From positions 1 through 26,469 of the forward strand of contig CAMFKA010000004.1 in the NCBI GenBank assembly GCA_945957185.1: a DNA stretch of 26,469 nt, given 5' to 3'. Source of the stretch: an uncultured Chlamydiaceae bacterium. Its GTDB lineage: Bacteria > Chlamydiota > Chlamydiia > Chlamydiales > Parachlamydiaceae. Of this stretch, positions 13,709-22,025 are shown in pieces (the stretch's first letter is position 1; every line of letters starts with the position of its first letter). The position numbers and the translations under genes were made by a program. The notes under the pieces were generated by a model, which worked only from the letters and a program-made list of their open reading frames with translations, was not told the DNA's origin and did no database searches.

Positions 13709-14500
13709 ATGTTCACAAAATCTATCGTTTCATTCATCCTTATACAAGGAGTCTTGTTCTACAATACACTTTCAGCCGTTATTTTAGAGGCTGATCATTT
13801 TAGCGAACTGTTAAATCACCTCAAGCCTAACACTCTGGTCGTCCTTGATATCGATGACACCATCTTGGTTCCTGCACAAACGTTGGGTTCCGATGTGTGG
13901 TTCGTCCATCAACTAAAAAAATACCTGACCACAAACTCCCCTGATGACGCTCTCGATAAGGCTTTAGCTGAATGGGAGGCGATCCGACATCTTACCCAAA
14001 TGAAGGTTGTCGAAGAGGGCACTCCCGATATCATCAAAGAACTGCAAAACAAAAATATCACTGTCATGGGACTGACGACGCAAGGGCTTGCATTGGCAAC
14101 ACGCACTGTAAACCAATTGCGCGATGTGGGTGTCGATCTTTCCTTGACGGCGCCGTCGAAGGAAGATCACTATTTCATCAACAAACACGGCGTGCTGTAC
14201 CGTCAAGGGATTTTATTCACGTCAGGAACTCCAAAGGGCACTGCTTTGACAACGCTTTTAAACACGATTCAATTCCATCCCGATCATATCGTCTTTATCA
14301 ATGATAAGCTCACACACTTGCGCGATTTGGAATCGGGGTTTTTGGGTGATAACATTGCATTCACGGGACTGCGCTACAGTTACTCTGATGCTCGTGTCGA
14401 TAGCTTTGATCCAAGAATTGCCAACATCCAATGGGAACGCTCCACTTTCGGACGCATCCTTTCAGATGAGGAAGCAAAGGCTATTCTTTGTTTGGAGTGA
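13709..14500 (+). CDS. Secreted DUF2608 HAD-superfamily protein
   Basis: Predicted HAD-fold phosphatase-like protein of 263 residues that is exported. The frame is open from a TTG at 13646, but ATG 13709 is preferred: GAGGGG lies four bases upstream and the first 23 residues form a signal peptide (MFTKSIVSFILIQGVLFYNTLSA). HAD motif I is VVLDIDDTIL with nucleophile Asp47 and Asp49; motif II is near VMGLTTQG (Thr); the motif III and IV region is HIVFINDKLTHLRDLESG. The family is found in chlamydiae and Legionella, often with a signal peptide, and has no settled substrate. The gene is flanked by copies B and C of the GC-armed element in opposite orientations, so it is a single-gene island between two repeats. 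The phosphatase activity is inferred. Confidence 0.8.
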   Translation: MFTKSIVSFILIQGVLFYNTLSAVILEADHFSELLNHLKPNTLVVLDIDDTILVPAQTLGSDVWFVHQLKKYLTTNSPDDALDKALAEWEAIRHLTQMKVVEEGTPDIIKELQNKNITVMGLTTQGLALATRTVNQLRDVGVDLSLTAPSKEDHYFINKHGVLYRQGILFTSGTPKGTALTTLLNTIQFHPDHIVFINDKLTHLRDLESGFLGDNIAFTGLRYSYSDARVDSFDPRIANIQWERSTFGRILSDEEAKAILCLE

Positions 14501-14533
14501 CGCTAGGCTGAGTGTGAGGAGCGATAGCAAGAC

Positions 14534-14665
14534 AACGCGGAGACGCGGGGACGCAGAGAAAATTCGAAAAAAGTAAAGGGGATCGCATTGTCTAGAAAAA
14601 TTCACATTTATATTCTTTTGTAAAAGAAAAAACTCCGCGTCCCTGCGTCCCCGCGTCTCCGCGTT
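14534..14665. repeat. GC-armed inverted-repeat element, copy C
   Basis: The left arm AACGCGGAGACGCGGGGACG and the 33-bp right arm (14633-14665) are inverted copies around an AT-rich core with ATTGTCTAG and TATTCTTTTGTAAAAG. The orientation matches copy A and is opposite to copy B. It lies between the HAD gene and the 3' end of nqrA, a convergent gap of about 250 bp with no other recognisable gene. Confidence 0.8.
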
Positions 14666-14734
14666 ATCCGGTCCCTTTTGTTGGATGTTAAGTTTCAATC
14701 ACATAAGAAATGTAATGAATAGGTCGAAGCCTTT

Positions 14735-14751
14735 GCTAGGGATGCCCTAGC
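14735..14751 (-). terminator. Short hairpin after nqrA
   Basis: GCTAGGG and CCCTAGC form a perfect 7-bp stem with a three-base loop immediately after the nqrA TAG. No T-run follows on the minus strand, so it is a 3' mRNA hairpin rather than a clear intrinsic terminator. Confidence 0.35.
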
Positions 14752-14752
14752 T

Positions 14753-16144
14753 CTACCCCGCAACTTCTTTAGCGTACCGTTGAATGCCGTGACGGATGAT
14801 CTCCGTCATCTCCATCTTAGATGGGCAGACAAAGGTGGGTAGTGCAAAGTCTTCGCTATCGACTTCTAAGAGCCCGAAGGTGTCAGCCAAATCGAAATCT
14901 TCGGCCATGACGGCTTTAACAAGCTGCATGGTCGGTATGGATAAGGGTTGCACTTTTTCGTATAGCGTAGGATCGATGAAGGGGCGGTGCTCTCCATGCT
15001 GAGAGGTGGTGAACGGGTACTCTCTTTCGGTATTATTTAAATGCCCGCTTAGATAGGCTCCACTGATCGAATACTTATCCATTCCTAATCTAAAGAAATG
15101 TAAAAATTCCCTTTCTGTGCTTTCAGGGATGGCACAAAAAACAAAGTCCCCATAACCCAAGAATCCTTTAACATCAACTTTATGGCCCATTAAGGGGTCT
15201 CCGGAAATGAGACGCACTTCCCCTTTTTTCAATCTTCCCGCAATTAAGCAGCCGATAGGGCATCCACACTTCACTTTGAAATATCCTACGCGATCGGGAA
15301 GGAATCCGGGGCCGGCTATGCTGATCACTTTTTCATTGAGAATGTGCCCTTTTTCGAGAAGTGTTCCGATCGATACGACATCGTAAGCATTTAACGTCCA
15401 AATGCAATCGTTGACTGATGCGATAGGGTCGATATGTTGAATGTGCAACGAATGGTTTGCAACGGGATGTGGACCTTCGACGGTGTGCTTTGAAACGTTT
15501 TTAGCATCAAGAAAGGCTTTTGATTTTGATTCGGCATGATACACTAAATGGACTTTGCCGTTTGTAAGCTTTGCAAGGGCATCTAAACCTGTTTGGAACT
15601 CTTTCTCTTTTCCTTCTACTTGTAGTTCTGCCGGAGGAGCAAAGGGGGCGGATTCGACTGCTTTTATAAAAATGGATCTAGGTTTTTTACCGGGATCTGC
15701 GAGTCGAGAAAATGGGCGAGAACGGATGTTGACAAAACATCCTCCAACGAGCAATCTCTCTAAAATAGCTTCTGCGGTGCTGTTTTCCGGTTTCAGTGGG
15801 GGATATTCGACAAAGGCCTCTTGTTTCGCTGTGTCGATGACGATCTCTTCTAGAACTCTTTTGTGACCGCGGACGATATCTTTTACGGTACCGGCAGAGG
15901 GGGATACCCAAACGCGGGCTTCATGTTCTTTATCTTCGGCAAGCGGAGTCCCTGCAAGAACTTGATCGCCGGGTTTGACGAGAAGGCGCAACTTTTGTTC
16001 TTGGAAAGAGCGTAAATCTAAAGCTACTTGAGGGGGATGAATCATTGGTGTGGATTCTCCGCCGGGGATAAGTGTTTTGATCCCGCCTTGCGGTTTTCCT
16101 GATAAGGGGATATCTAAACCTTTTTTAATTTTTATATGTACCAT
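14753..16144 (-). CDS. nqrA: Na+-translocating NADH:quinone oxidoreductase subunit A
   Basis: Peripheral cytoplasmic subunit of the sodium-pumping NADH:quinone oxidoreductase, which carries the quinone-interacting site. The 463-residue length is normal. The N-terminal IKIKKGLDIPLSGKPQGGI and the segment VKPGDQVLAGTPLAEDKEH, followed by VSPSAGTVKDIVRGHKRVLEEI, form the barrel-sandwich domain. Later signatures are VHLVYHAE, GPHPVANHSLHIQHIDPI, VSIAGPG-like VISIAGPGFLPD, and RLISGDPLMGHKVD. The C-terminal half ends with VCPSKMEMTEIIRHGIQRY, holding a conserved Cys. It stands alone, away from nqrBCDEF, as in Chlamydia, and lies 52 bp downstream of the metallo-hydrolase gene; an extended -10-like TGCTATACC in that gap may give it its own start. 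Confidence 0.95.
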   Translation of the reverse strand: MVHIKIKKGLDIPLSGKPQGGIKTLIPGGESTPMIHPPQVALDLRSFQEQKLRLLVKPGDQVLAGTPLAEDKEHEARVWVSPSAGTVKDIVRGHKRVLEEIVIDTAKQEAFVEYPPLKPENSTAEAILERLLVGGCFVNIRSRPFSRLADPGKKPRSIFIKAVESAPFAPPAELQVEGKEKEFQTGLDALAKLTNGKVHLVYHAESKSKAFLDAKNVSKHTVEGPHPVANHSLHIQHIDPIASVNDCIWTLNAYDVVSIGTLLEKGHILNEKVISIAGPGFLPDRVGYFKVKCGCPIGCLIAGRLKKGEVRLISGDPLMGHKVDVKGFLGYGDFVFCAIPESTEREFLHFFRLGMDKYSISGAYLSGHLNNTEREYPFTTSQHGEHRPFIDPTLYEKVQPLSIPTMQLVKAVMAEDFDLADTFGLLEVDSEDFALPTFVCPSKMEMTEIIRHGIQRYAKEVAG

Positions 16145-16196
16145 AATGCCCCGGTCCTTTTGTCATTTAAGTCTTGGGTATAGCAAATTTTGAGGT

Positions 16197-16826
16197 TTAA
16201 CTGAATAACTTTTGTGCGTTTGGCAGCCACGATTCGTTCCCTATAGTCGTCGCCGGTCCGTGACCGGGGTAGACGATGGTGTCTGCAGGGAGCTCGCTGA
16301 GCTTTTTCAGTGACGGCCACATTTCATCCGGACGTGCCGTGGCGAAAGATAAGTTTCCAATGGAGCCTTGGAAAAGGGTATCACCGGAAAATAACACTTT
16401 TTCATTAGGGAAATAGAAGCAGACTCCGCCGGGAGTGTGTCCCGGTGTTTCGATGACGCGGCAGAGATGAGAACCAAATGTGAGGGTCTCTTCTCCTTGA
16501 AATAGGTGATCGGGAGCGACCCCTTCGATGTGGATCCAGCAAGGGAGGCCGTCGGAGCCGGGTTCAATGAGATTGTCTTTGTCGCGCGGATGGATATAGA
16601 TAGGTAGACGGTATTCGGCTTTTACTTTGGAGACATCGGCGATGTGATCCCAATGGGAATGGGTCAAAAGGAGCGCGATGGGAGTCAGCTGATGTTTACG
16701 AAGAGTGTTTTGGATAAGAGAATAAGATTCCGGAGCCGGGTCGATGATGAGAGCTTTGCTCTCGTCGAGAACGGCGATATAACAATTTGTTTCAAAAGGT
16801 CCCGATGGGATTGTATAGATATACAT
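16197..16826 (-). CDS. Metallo-beta-lactamase-fold hydrolase (glyoxalase II-like)
   Basis: Cytoplasmic binuclear metal hydrolase of 209 residues, most like the small glyoxalase II / YcbL group that cleaves thioesters such as lactoylglutathione-type substrates. Metal-binding motifs are all present: LLLTHSHWDHI, ETPGHTPGGVCFYF, LFSGDTLF and VYPGHGPATT. The N-terminus MYIYTIPSGPFETNCYI is the classic family start, so the ATG at 16826 is the true one. That ATG directly follows the last base of tRNA-Arg(ACG) with no gap, leaving no room for a leader or Shine-Dalgarno site outside the tRNA. It is therefore probably translated from a tRNA-mRNA read-through transcript or as a leaderless message after tRNA 3' processing. 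Substrate is unknown. Confidence 0.9.
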   Translation of the reverse strand: MYIYTIPSGPFETNCYIAVLDESKALIIDPAPESYSLIQNTLRKHQLTPIALLLTHSHWDHIADVSKVKAEYRLPIYIHPRDKDNLIEPGSDGLPCWIHIEGVAPDHLFQGEETLTFGSHLCRVIETPGHTPGGVCFYFPNEKVLFSGDTLFQGSIGNLSFATARPDEMWPSLKKLSELPADTIVYPGHGPATTIGNESWLPNAQKLFS

Positions 16827-16900
16827 TGCACGGGAGAGGATTCGAACCTCTAACCTCTCGGTTCGTAGCCGAGTGCTCTATCCGATTGAGCTACCTGTGC
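16827..16900 (-). tRNA. tRNA-Arg (anticodon ACG)
   Basis: The minus strand folds as a standard 74-base tRNA: D arm GCTC...GAGC, anticodon stem CTCGG/CCGAG with loop CTACGAA (anticodon ACG), variable loop, T arm AGAGG-TTCGAAT-CCTCT, and acceptor stem GCACAGG/CCCGTGC with discriminator A. Position 5 of the acceptor stem is an A opposite C, a mismatch. CCA is not encoded; the next three bases are the ATG of the hydrolase gene. It reads arginine CGN codons after A34 deamination. Confidence 0.95.
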
Positions 16901-16955
16901 ACGGATATAAAGAGTATCGACATTTTACCTATTTATTGCAACCGGAAATTGTAGA

Positions 16956-18779
16956 TTATTCATTCTCATCCAAAACCAATGGTCCAAAATGCGTGACGAT
17001 CCCTTCGCTTAACTGCGTCATGACGCGGTTGTAGGTGGGATATGAGATCAAATGATCTTGCCAGAACATGTTTTCCCACGATTGCAAATAGACCACGTGT
17101 TCTTCTTCAAAAAAGAGGGCTTTAATGTAGTTGTAGGGTCCTAGCAAGCAGACGCCATCCCATCTGCTAATGTAATTCAGTGTCTCGCCAAAATATCCGG
17201 CAGGAATGATTTGCGGAGAACCGAAAGTGAAAACTTTTATCATTTTTCGTTCTTCTTCGGTCATTAAACCTCCCGCAACATAGGTGTCGGCAGCGCCAAG
17301 ACTATGCGCGTAGTGGATGATGGTGCCTTCTCCGTCAACACCGCCCATCTCTTCGATCATCTGCTTCCAAACTTCGGCTAATTTTGTGGCGTGTTCAGTT
17401 ACGTAGCTTCCTTTGACGACAAGGCTGGCTTTTAAAATGTCTTTAATCCATCCGTTTGACTCGCGAAATACGTAATGAACGTTAGCGTTTCCGTGCATTT
17501 TGGATAGATTTTCCAAATATTCAAGAACTTCTTCAGGTGTGTTTCTCATCCCATTCAAGTAGGTAATTCTGACGTGATTGCCGAGTTCTCCTTTTCCTAT
17601 GACACCAATTTGGCTGTCTTCTCTCCACTCCATCAAATGATTGAGGGTCCAACGCAACCATGAAACCTCCTTTTGCATGTCGGGATCGGAGGGGTCGGGA
17701 GTTTGTAGCCATTCGACAAAAGCTTGGGTAGAAGCGGGAATTTGTGTAAAAAAATCGGAAAGAGTGTCAAAAAAATGAGTGATTGAATTTTTTAATTTCT
17801 CGGTATACGCCTCGGATTTTGGGCTCTCGTGGGTGTTGGTTTGAGCTGCGGGAGGCTGCATCTCCTCTTCTGTTTTATGCGAGTCTGTCCAAATCGGCTC
17901 TCCATACTCATTATACTGATAATGTGCTGTTGTTTCGTTTGGAGTACCGAAATTTTCGATGCTTTTTTCGATTCTTCCGCAAGGGCCAAAATAATTTCTT
18001 ACAGTTGAGGTCTCGTCCGGTGTCTCTTTTTTCCAGTAAAGACAGTTGCCGTTTCCGTCGTAATAAAAAGTTTCGGTAGAGAGGAAGTTTCCATCCAAAT
18101 CGACGGCGAGTTTAGTTTCGAGGCGCCCCATAGCGTTGAAGGTGTATGTTGTGGAGGCGGACTCATTGGTAGTTTGAATTTGACGAACAGTTTGCCCTAA
18201 TTCATTTACGGTATAAGAGTCGATTGAGTCGCCGGGGTACTCGTCGGACTTGTGAATATTGGAGGAGATCTTATCTGACCGCCCCTCGTCGATATGGTAA
18301 TTTTCGGGAGTGATGGTGGTAACGTTTCCATGTCGGTCTGTGACACGAATAAGCATAGTGCCATTAGATGCATGGATGAATTCTCGTAAAGTGCCATCGC
18401 GGTCGATCGAAGATGTAAATCCTCCCACGGCGGGATCGAAATATGCCGATTGGAATGTTCCGTCGGCATAATACATTTTTGAAGCGATATTGAATTCGTT
18501 GTACTCTGCGATCGTGGCATCACCATTAGCATCGCGGTATTCGACAAGGCGTCCAAGTTCATCGTAGATGCAGGTTTCATAAAATTGTTTGACAACACGT
18601 TCATCGAGCTCGACAATGGTGTACACGGGGGGATAGATGATGTCGGTGATTTTTCCGCTTTCGTTTCGTACGATTTCGGTTCTGTTGCCGTAAGCGTCGA
18701 CTTCATCTTGTTCGAGGTTGATGAAGGCCATCAGGGGTTGAGACAAGAACAGAAAAAGGATGAACAGCAGTTGATTCAT
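16956..18779 (-). CDS. Secreted short YD-repeat (RHS-like) protein with C-terminal DUF687-like hydrolase
   Basis: Predicted exported protein of 607 residues. Residues 1-18 form a signal peptide (MNQLLFILFLFLSQPLMA). Residues about 25-295 carry six or more degenerate YD repeats: VDAYGNRTEIV, CIYDELGRLVEYRDANGD, VTDRHGNVTTIT, FNAMGRLETKL, FYYDGNGNCLYWKKE and YQYNEYGEPIW. A linker (about 300-375) follows, then a C-terminal domain with HVRITYLNGMRNTPEE, an alpha/beta-hydrolase-like nucleophile elbow IIHYAHSLGAADTY, and KVFTFGSPQII, as in lipases and the chlamydial DUF687 proteins. RHS core proteins are usually far longer, so this is a compact version lacking the full cocoon. No immunity-like gene follows; the tRNA is next. 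It could be a host-directed secreted lipase-like effector. Function is inferred. Confidence 0.75.
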   Translation of the reverse strand: MNQLLFILFLFLSQPLMAFINLEQDEVDAYGNRTEIVRNESGKITDIIYPPVYTIVELDERVVKQFYETCIYDELGRLVEYRDANGDATIAEYNEFNIASKMYYADGTFQSAYFDPAVGGFTSSIDRDGTLREFIHASNGTMLIRVTDRHGNVTTITPENYHIDEGRSDKISSNIHKSDEYPGDSIDSYTVNELGQTVRQIQTTNESASTTYTFNAMGRLETKLAVDLDGNFLSTETFYYDGNGNCLYWKKETPDETSTVRNYFGPCGRIEKSIENFGTPNETTAHYQYNEYGEPIWTDSHKTEEEMQPPAAQTNTHESPKSEAYTEKLKNSITHFFDTLSDFFTQIPASTQAFVEWLQTPDPSDPDMQKEVSWLRWTLNHLMEWREDSQIGVIGKGELGNHVRITYLNGMRNTPEEVLEYLENLSKMHGNANVHYVFRESNGWIKDILKASLVVKGSYVTEHATKLAEVWKQMIEEMGGVDGEGTIIHYAHSLGAADTYVAGGLMTEEERKMIKVFTFGSPQIIPAGYFGETLNYISRWDGVCLLGPYNYIKALFFEEEHVVYLQSWENMFWQDHLISYPTYNRVMTQLSEGIVTHFGPLVLDENE

Positions 18780-18893
18780 AATTACTATCCTAGTTATAGG
18801 TTAAATTTTCTGAAATCGATGGTGATTAAAGTGAAGGGGGAAAGGGAAACATAATTATATGGAACCTGCCTCTTTTTTGCAATAGGAAGATAA

Positions 18894-20264
18894 ATGAGTA
18901 TAGTAATAGTTGGCGCAGGTGATGTTGGTCTTTATATTGCTCAAATTTTATCTAAAGAAGAACATAATATTATTCTAATAGATAAAAATGGAACTAAGCT
19001 GCAACAAGCCGCAAACCTCCTCGATGTCGCCACTAGGGAAGGCTCCGGCACAGACTGGCAGATGCTCGACGATCTACTCGAACTCTCCCCCGAACTTTTC
19101 ATCGCCTTGACCGATGACGACGAAACCAACCTTGTCGCTTGCTGCATAGCTAAAAATTTAGGTTACCCTCGCACCATCGCCCGCGTTCATGATCAAAAAT
19201 ATTTGAATCGCACAAGGTTGGATTTTACTCGTATTTTTGAAATTGATTTTTTCATTTCTCCGGAGCTATTGGCAGCAACAGATATTTTGAAACATATGCT
19301 AAGTCCGGGTTCCGTGAGTACCGAAACTTTTGCTCACGGCGCTGTCCAACTCCGCACGCTTGAGGTTCCGGCTAAGTGGCGAAAATCAGGCGTCCCACTT
19401 AAAGAACTTCAACTGCCGGAAGGCGTTATCATTGGTCTGATCTCCAGAAATTCACATAAACATTTTGCTGTGGGATCTCCTCATACAGAGATCATATTCC
19501 CCCACGGCGATGATGTGATTCTTCCGGAAGACGAGGTGACAGTGATCGGAGAAACCGCTGTCGTTGCTGACATCCATCTTTTTTTTGGGATCGAAACCAA
19601 ACCAATTAATTCAGTGGTGATTGGAGGGGGGTCTTTGACAGGCTTTCACCTCGCTCGCATGTTAGGGGAGTTGAATATTCCGGTAAAGATTATCGATAAA
19701 GATTACGAGCGGTGTTGTCAGTTGGCTCAGATGCTGCCGGAAGCGACGATTGTGCATCATGACGCGTCCGATCTCCAATTTTTAAAAGAGGAAAAAGTCG
19801 GGCGTTCACGTGTGTTTGCGGCTTGCACTAGGCATGACGAAATCAATGTGATGATCGGTTTGTTAGCAAAAGAGGCCGGTTGTGAAGAGGTGATCGCTAT
19901 TCTCTCGAATAATAGCTACCAATCGCAAGCGAAGCATTTGGGCATTAATTTGGCGATTTCGCCGCGACAAAGCGCTGCTAATCATATTCTATCTCAGATT
20001 TTGACAGGAAGGGTCACTTCGTTAGTCTCCGTCTACGATAATGCCGCTGAGATTATGGAAGTGAATGTTTCCGCCGATTCTAAAGTAGTGGGAATTCCAC
20101 TTTCAGAATTGGGACCGCTCCTTCCAAAAGACTTTTTGATCGCTATGATCCAAAATCGCGGCCGTATTATGGTGGCAAACGGTTCGCGAATTATTTCCCC
20201 TTCCGACACTGTCATTGCCATCACACACCCTAGACATGTGGAAGATTTGGAGAAAATTTTCTGA
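18894..20264 (+). CDS. trkA: Trk potassium uptake regulatory subunit TrkA
   Basis: Cytoplasmic NAD(H)-binding ring subunit that gates the TrkH channel. The 456-residue length is that of the two-RCK-domain TrkA. The first Rossmann motif is VIVGAGDVGLYIAQIL with the NAD-binding acid in LIDKNG; an RCK-C domain follows around residues 140-225. The second Rossmann motif is SVVIGGGSLTGFHLARML at about residue 240, with a second RCK-C at the end. AGGAAG lies four bases before the ATG. Its TGA overlaps the trkH ATG by one base (TGATG), so channel and gate are translationally coupled. It is divergent from the YD-repeat gene across a 114-bp gap. Confidence 0.95.
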   Translation: MSIVIVGAGDVGLYIAQILSKEEHNIILIDKNGTKLQQAANLLDVATREGSGTDWQMLDDLLELSPELFIALTDDDETNLVACCIAKNLGYPRTIARVHDQKYLNRTRLDFTRIFEIDFFISPELLAATDILKHMLSPGSVSTETFAHGAVQLRTLEVPAKWRKSGVPLKELQLPEGVIIGLISRNSHKHFAVGSPHTEIIFPHGDDVILPEDEVTVIGETAVVADIHLFFGIETKPINSVVIGGGSLTGFHLARMLGELNIPVKIIDKDYERCCQLAQMLPEATIVHHDASDLQFLKEEKVGRSRVFAACTRHDEINVMIGLLAKEAGCEEVIAILSNNSYQSQAKHLGINLAISPRQSAANHILSQILTGRVTSLVSVYDNAAEIMEVNVSADSKVVGIPLSELGPLLPKDFLIAMIQNRGRIMVANGSRIISPSDTVIAITHPRHVEDLEKIF

Positions 20265-21913
20265 TGTATTATCGCGAAATTTTCAGAATTTTAGGGGTCT
20301 TCGCTTTAGTGTTTGCGGGGATAATGCTTCTTCCTCTTGCGCTAGCATTCTATTATCAATTTCATGTCGACCCTTCACTCCATCCTCAACCCCACTCGGT
20401 TGTCGGATTTGTGTTGTCAATTGTCTGCTGCTTAGCTTTTGGAGGATTTTTTCTGTTTTTGGGAAAAGATGCCGAAGGGCAAATCTATCGAAAAGAGGGA
20501 CTCGCTTCCGTCGTTTTGATTTGGGCGTTGGCTCCTCTTTTGGGTGGCCTGCCATTTTACCTGAGCGGAACCTTAGAAAATCCTATCGCAGCGTATTTTG
20601 AGGCCACTTCCGGGTTGACGACGACAGGGTCTACAGTGATGCAAGCGAAAGCGTTTTCTCCCGACACTGGTGAGGAAATTTCCATTACCATGACCTTTCA
20701 GGGAGTGCTTAACACCACATACACCTATTTCGGAACAATTACTCCTGTTAGAGATGCCGTCACAAATAAAATTGTTTTTGAGGGCATAGAGGCAGTTGGA
20801 AAGGCTCTTCTCTTTTGGCGTTCGTTTCTACAATGGTTGGGAGGGGTTGGAATTGTTGTCTTGTTCATCGCGGTGTTGCCGGCTTTGGGAGCCGGAGGCA
20901 AGGTGCTATTTCAAACCGAAGTCCCCGGACCTGTAAAGGAGGGGTTGACTCCGCGCATACGGGAAACCGCCATGCACCTTTGGAAAATCTATTTGGGCCT
21001 CACAATAATCCAAACGGTTGTTTTGTTATTCACTTCTCCAAAAATGGAATGGTTGGATGCGATTACCATTACTTTTTCAACGCTATCTACGGGTGGTTTA
21101 AGCATTCGAAATGCCAATATTGCCTTTTACGATAGTGCCTCCACAGAATTTGTGGTGGTTCTATTTATGATTTTTGGCAGCATCAATTTTTCCCTTTTTT
21201 ATCAGGTGGTAAAGGGGAAGCTCTATCGGTTATATGAGCCCGAATTCTTGATTTATATGTGCGTGCTTGTTGTGACGTGCTCTCTGGGGGTTTGGACGCT
21301 TATGGGCGCTCCGCAATCTCCGTTGGAAGGGATTTCCAAGGGCGTTTATAACTTATGGGAAGCTACTCGTTACGCAGTCTTCCAAATTGTGTCGGCAATA
21401 ACAAGCACAGGTTTTGCGACTGCAAATTACGACCCGTGGCCCTATCCCGTGCAGGTGTTAATGCTAATAGTGATGTTTATTGGCGGGATGTCCGGCTCTA
21501 CGGCAGGCGGTATCAAAATTATCCGCCACTACATGATGTTTAAAATAGGGCAACATCAAGTGGAAGGATTGTTTCATCCCGAAGCGATCCGTAAATTTAA
21601 AATCGGAAATAAAGAAGTGGATTCCACAGCTATTCGCAACTTGTTTTGCTTCTTTTTACTGTGTGTTTTCTGTTCGGTTCTGGGAACTTATTTATATGTT
21701 TTGAATGGGGAAGATCCGGAAACTGCTATAGGGCTGGTGGCGTGTATGATCAACAACACGGGATTAGCCTTTAGAGTGGCAGGTCCGATGGGATCTTGCG
21801 CTTTTATGAACGATTTTGCTTATCTGCTATCGTCTTTTCTGATGATTGTGGGACGTTTGGAATTCTTGGCAGTCTTTGCCTTTCTGGTGCCTGCGTTCTG
21901 GAGAGAGAATTAA
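20264..21913 (+). CDS. trkH: Trk potassium uptake channel subunit TrkH
   Basis: Inner-membrane potassium channel-like transporter of 549 residues with about ten hydrophobic segments and four pore loops: EATSGLTTTGSTV, TFSTLSTGGLS, SAITSTGFATANY and CMINNTGLAF, each with the filter Gly. FLQWLGGVGIVVLFIAVLPALG and FIGGMSGSTAGGIKIIRH are typical TrkH signatures. Between the first filter and the LLFWRSFLQWLGG helix there is an insertion of about 45 residues (roughly 128-175, containing SPDTGEEISITMTFQG) that is polar and would lie outside the cell or in the periplasm; ordinary TrkH has a short loop there. It is translationally coupled to trkA. Confidence 0.95.
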   Translation: MYYREIFRILGVFALVFAGIMLLPLALAFYYQFHVDPSLHPQPHSVVGFVLSIVCCLAFGGFFLFLGKDAEGQIYRKEGLASVVLIWALAPLLGGLPFYLSGTLENPIAAYFEATSGLTTTGSTVMQAKAFSPDTGEEISITMTFQGVLNTTYTYFGTITPVRDAVTNKIVFEGIEAVGKALLFWRSFLQWLGGVGIVVLFIAVLPALGAGGKVLFQTEVPGPVKEGLTPRIRETAMHLWKIYLGLTIIQTVVLLFTSPKMEWLDAITITFSTLSTGGLSIRNANIAFYDSASTEFVVVLFMIFGSINFSLFYQVVKGKLYRLYEPEFLIYMCVLVVTCSLGVWTLMGAPQSPLEGISKGVYNLWEATRYAVFQIVSAITSTGFATANYDPWPYPVQVLMLIVMFIGGMSGSTAGGIKIIRHYMMFKIGQHQVEGLFHPEAIRKFKIGNKEVDSTAIRNLFCFFLLCVFCSVLGTYLYVLNGEDPETAIGLVACMINNTGLAFRVAGPMGSCAFMNDFAYLLSSFLMIVGRLEFLAVFAFLVPAFWREN

Positions 21914-21965
21914 AGGACCTATAATTTTCTAATAAAGAAAATCACGATGACATTTTATTAGGCAA

Positions 21966-22014
21966 AACGATATTATCATTATATCGTTCCATCGTTCCAT
22001 CGTTCCATCGTTGA
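21966..22014. repeat. Perfect 8-bp inverted repeat plus tandem ATCGTTCC octamers
   Basis: AACGATAT (21966-21973) and ATATCGTT (21981-21988) form a dyad with a seven-base loop. ATCGTTCC then repeats three times with a fourth partial copy (21983-22012), ending just before the PrmA-like start. The same octamer theme (ATCGTTNN) lies inside the element at 6234-6350, on the opposite strand. Confidence 0.7.
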
Positions 22015-22025
22015 AATAAGGTTTT

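Noticed and set aside
16956..18779. Polymorphic RHS toxin with adjacent immunity gene
   Set aside because: No small gene follows; the next feature downstream is the tRNA, 55 bases away.
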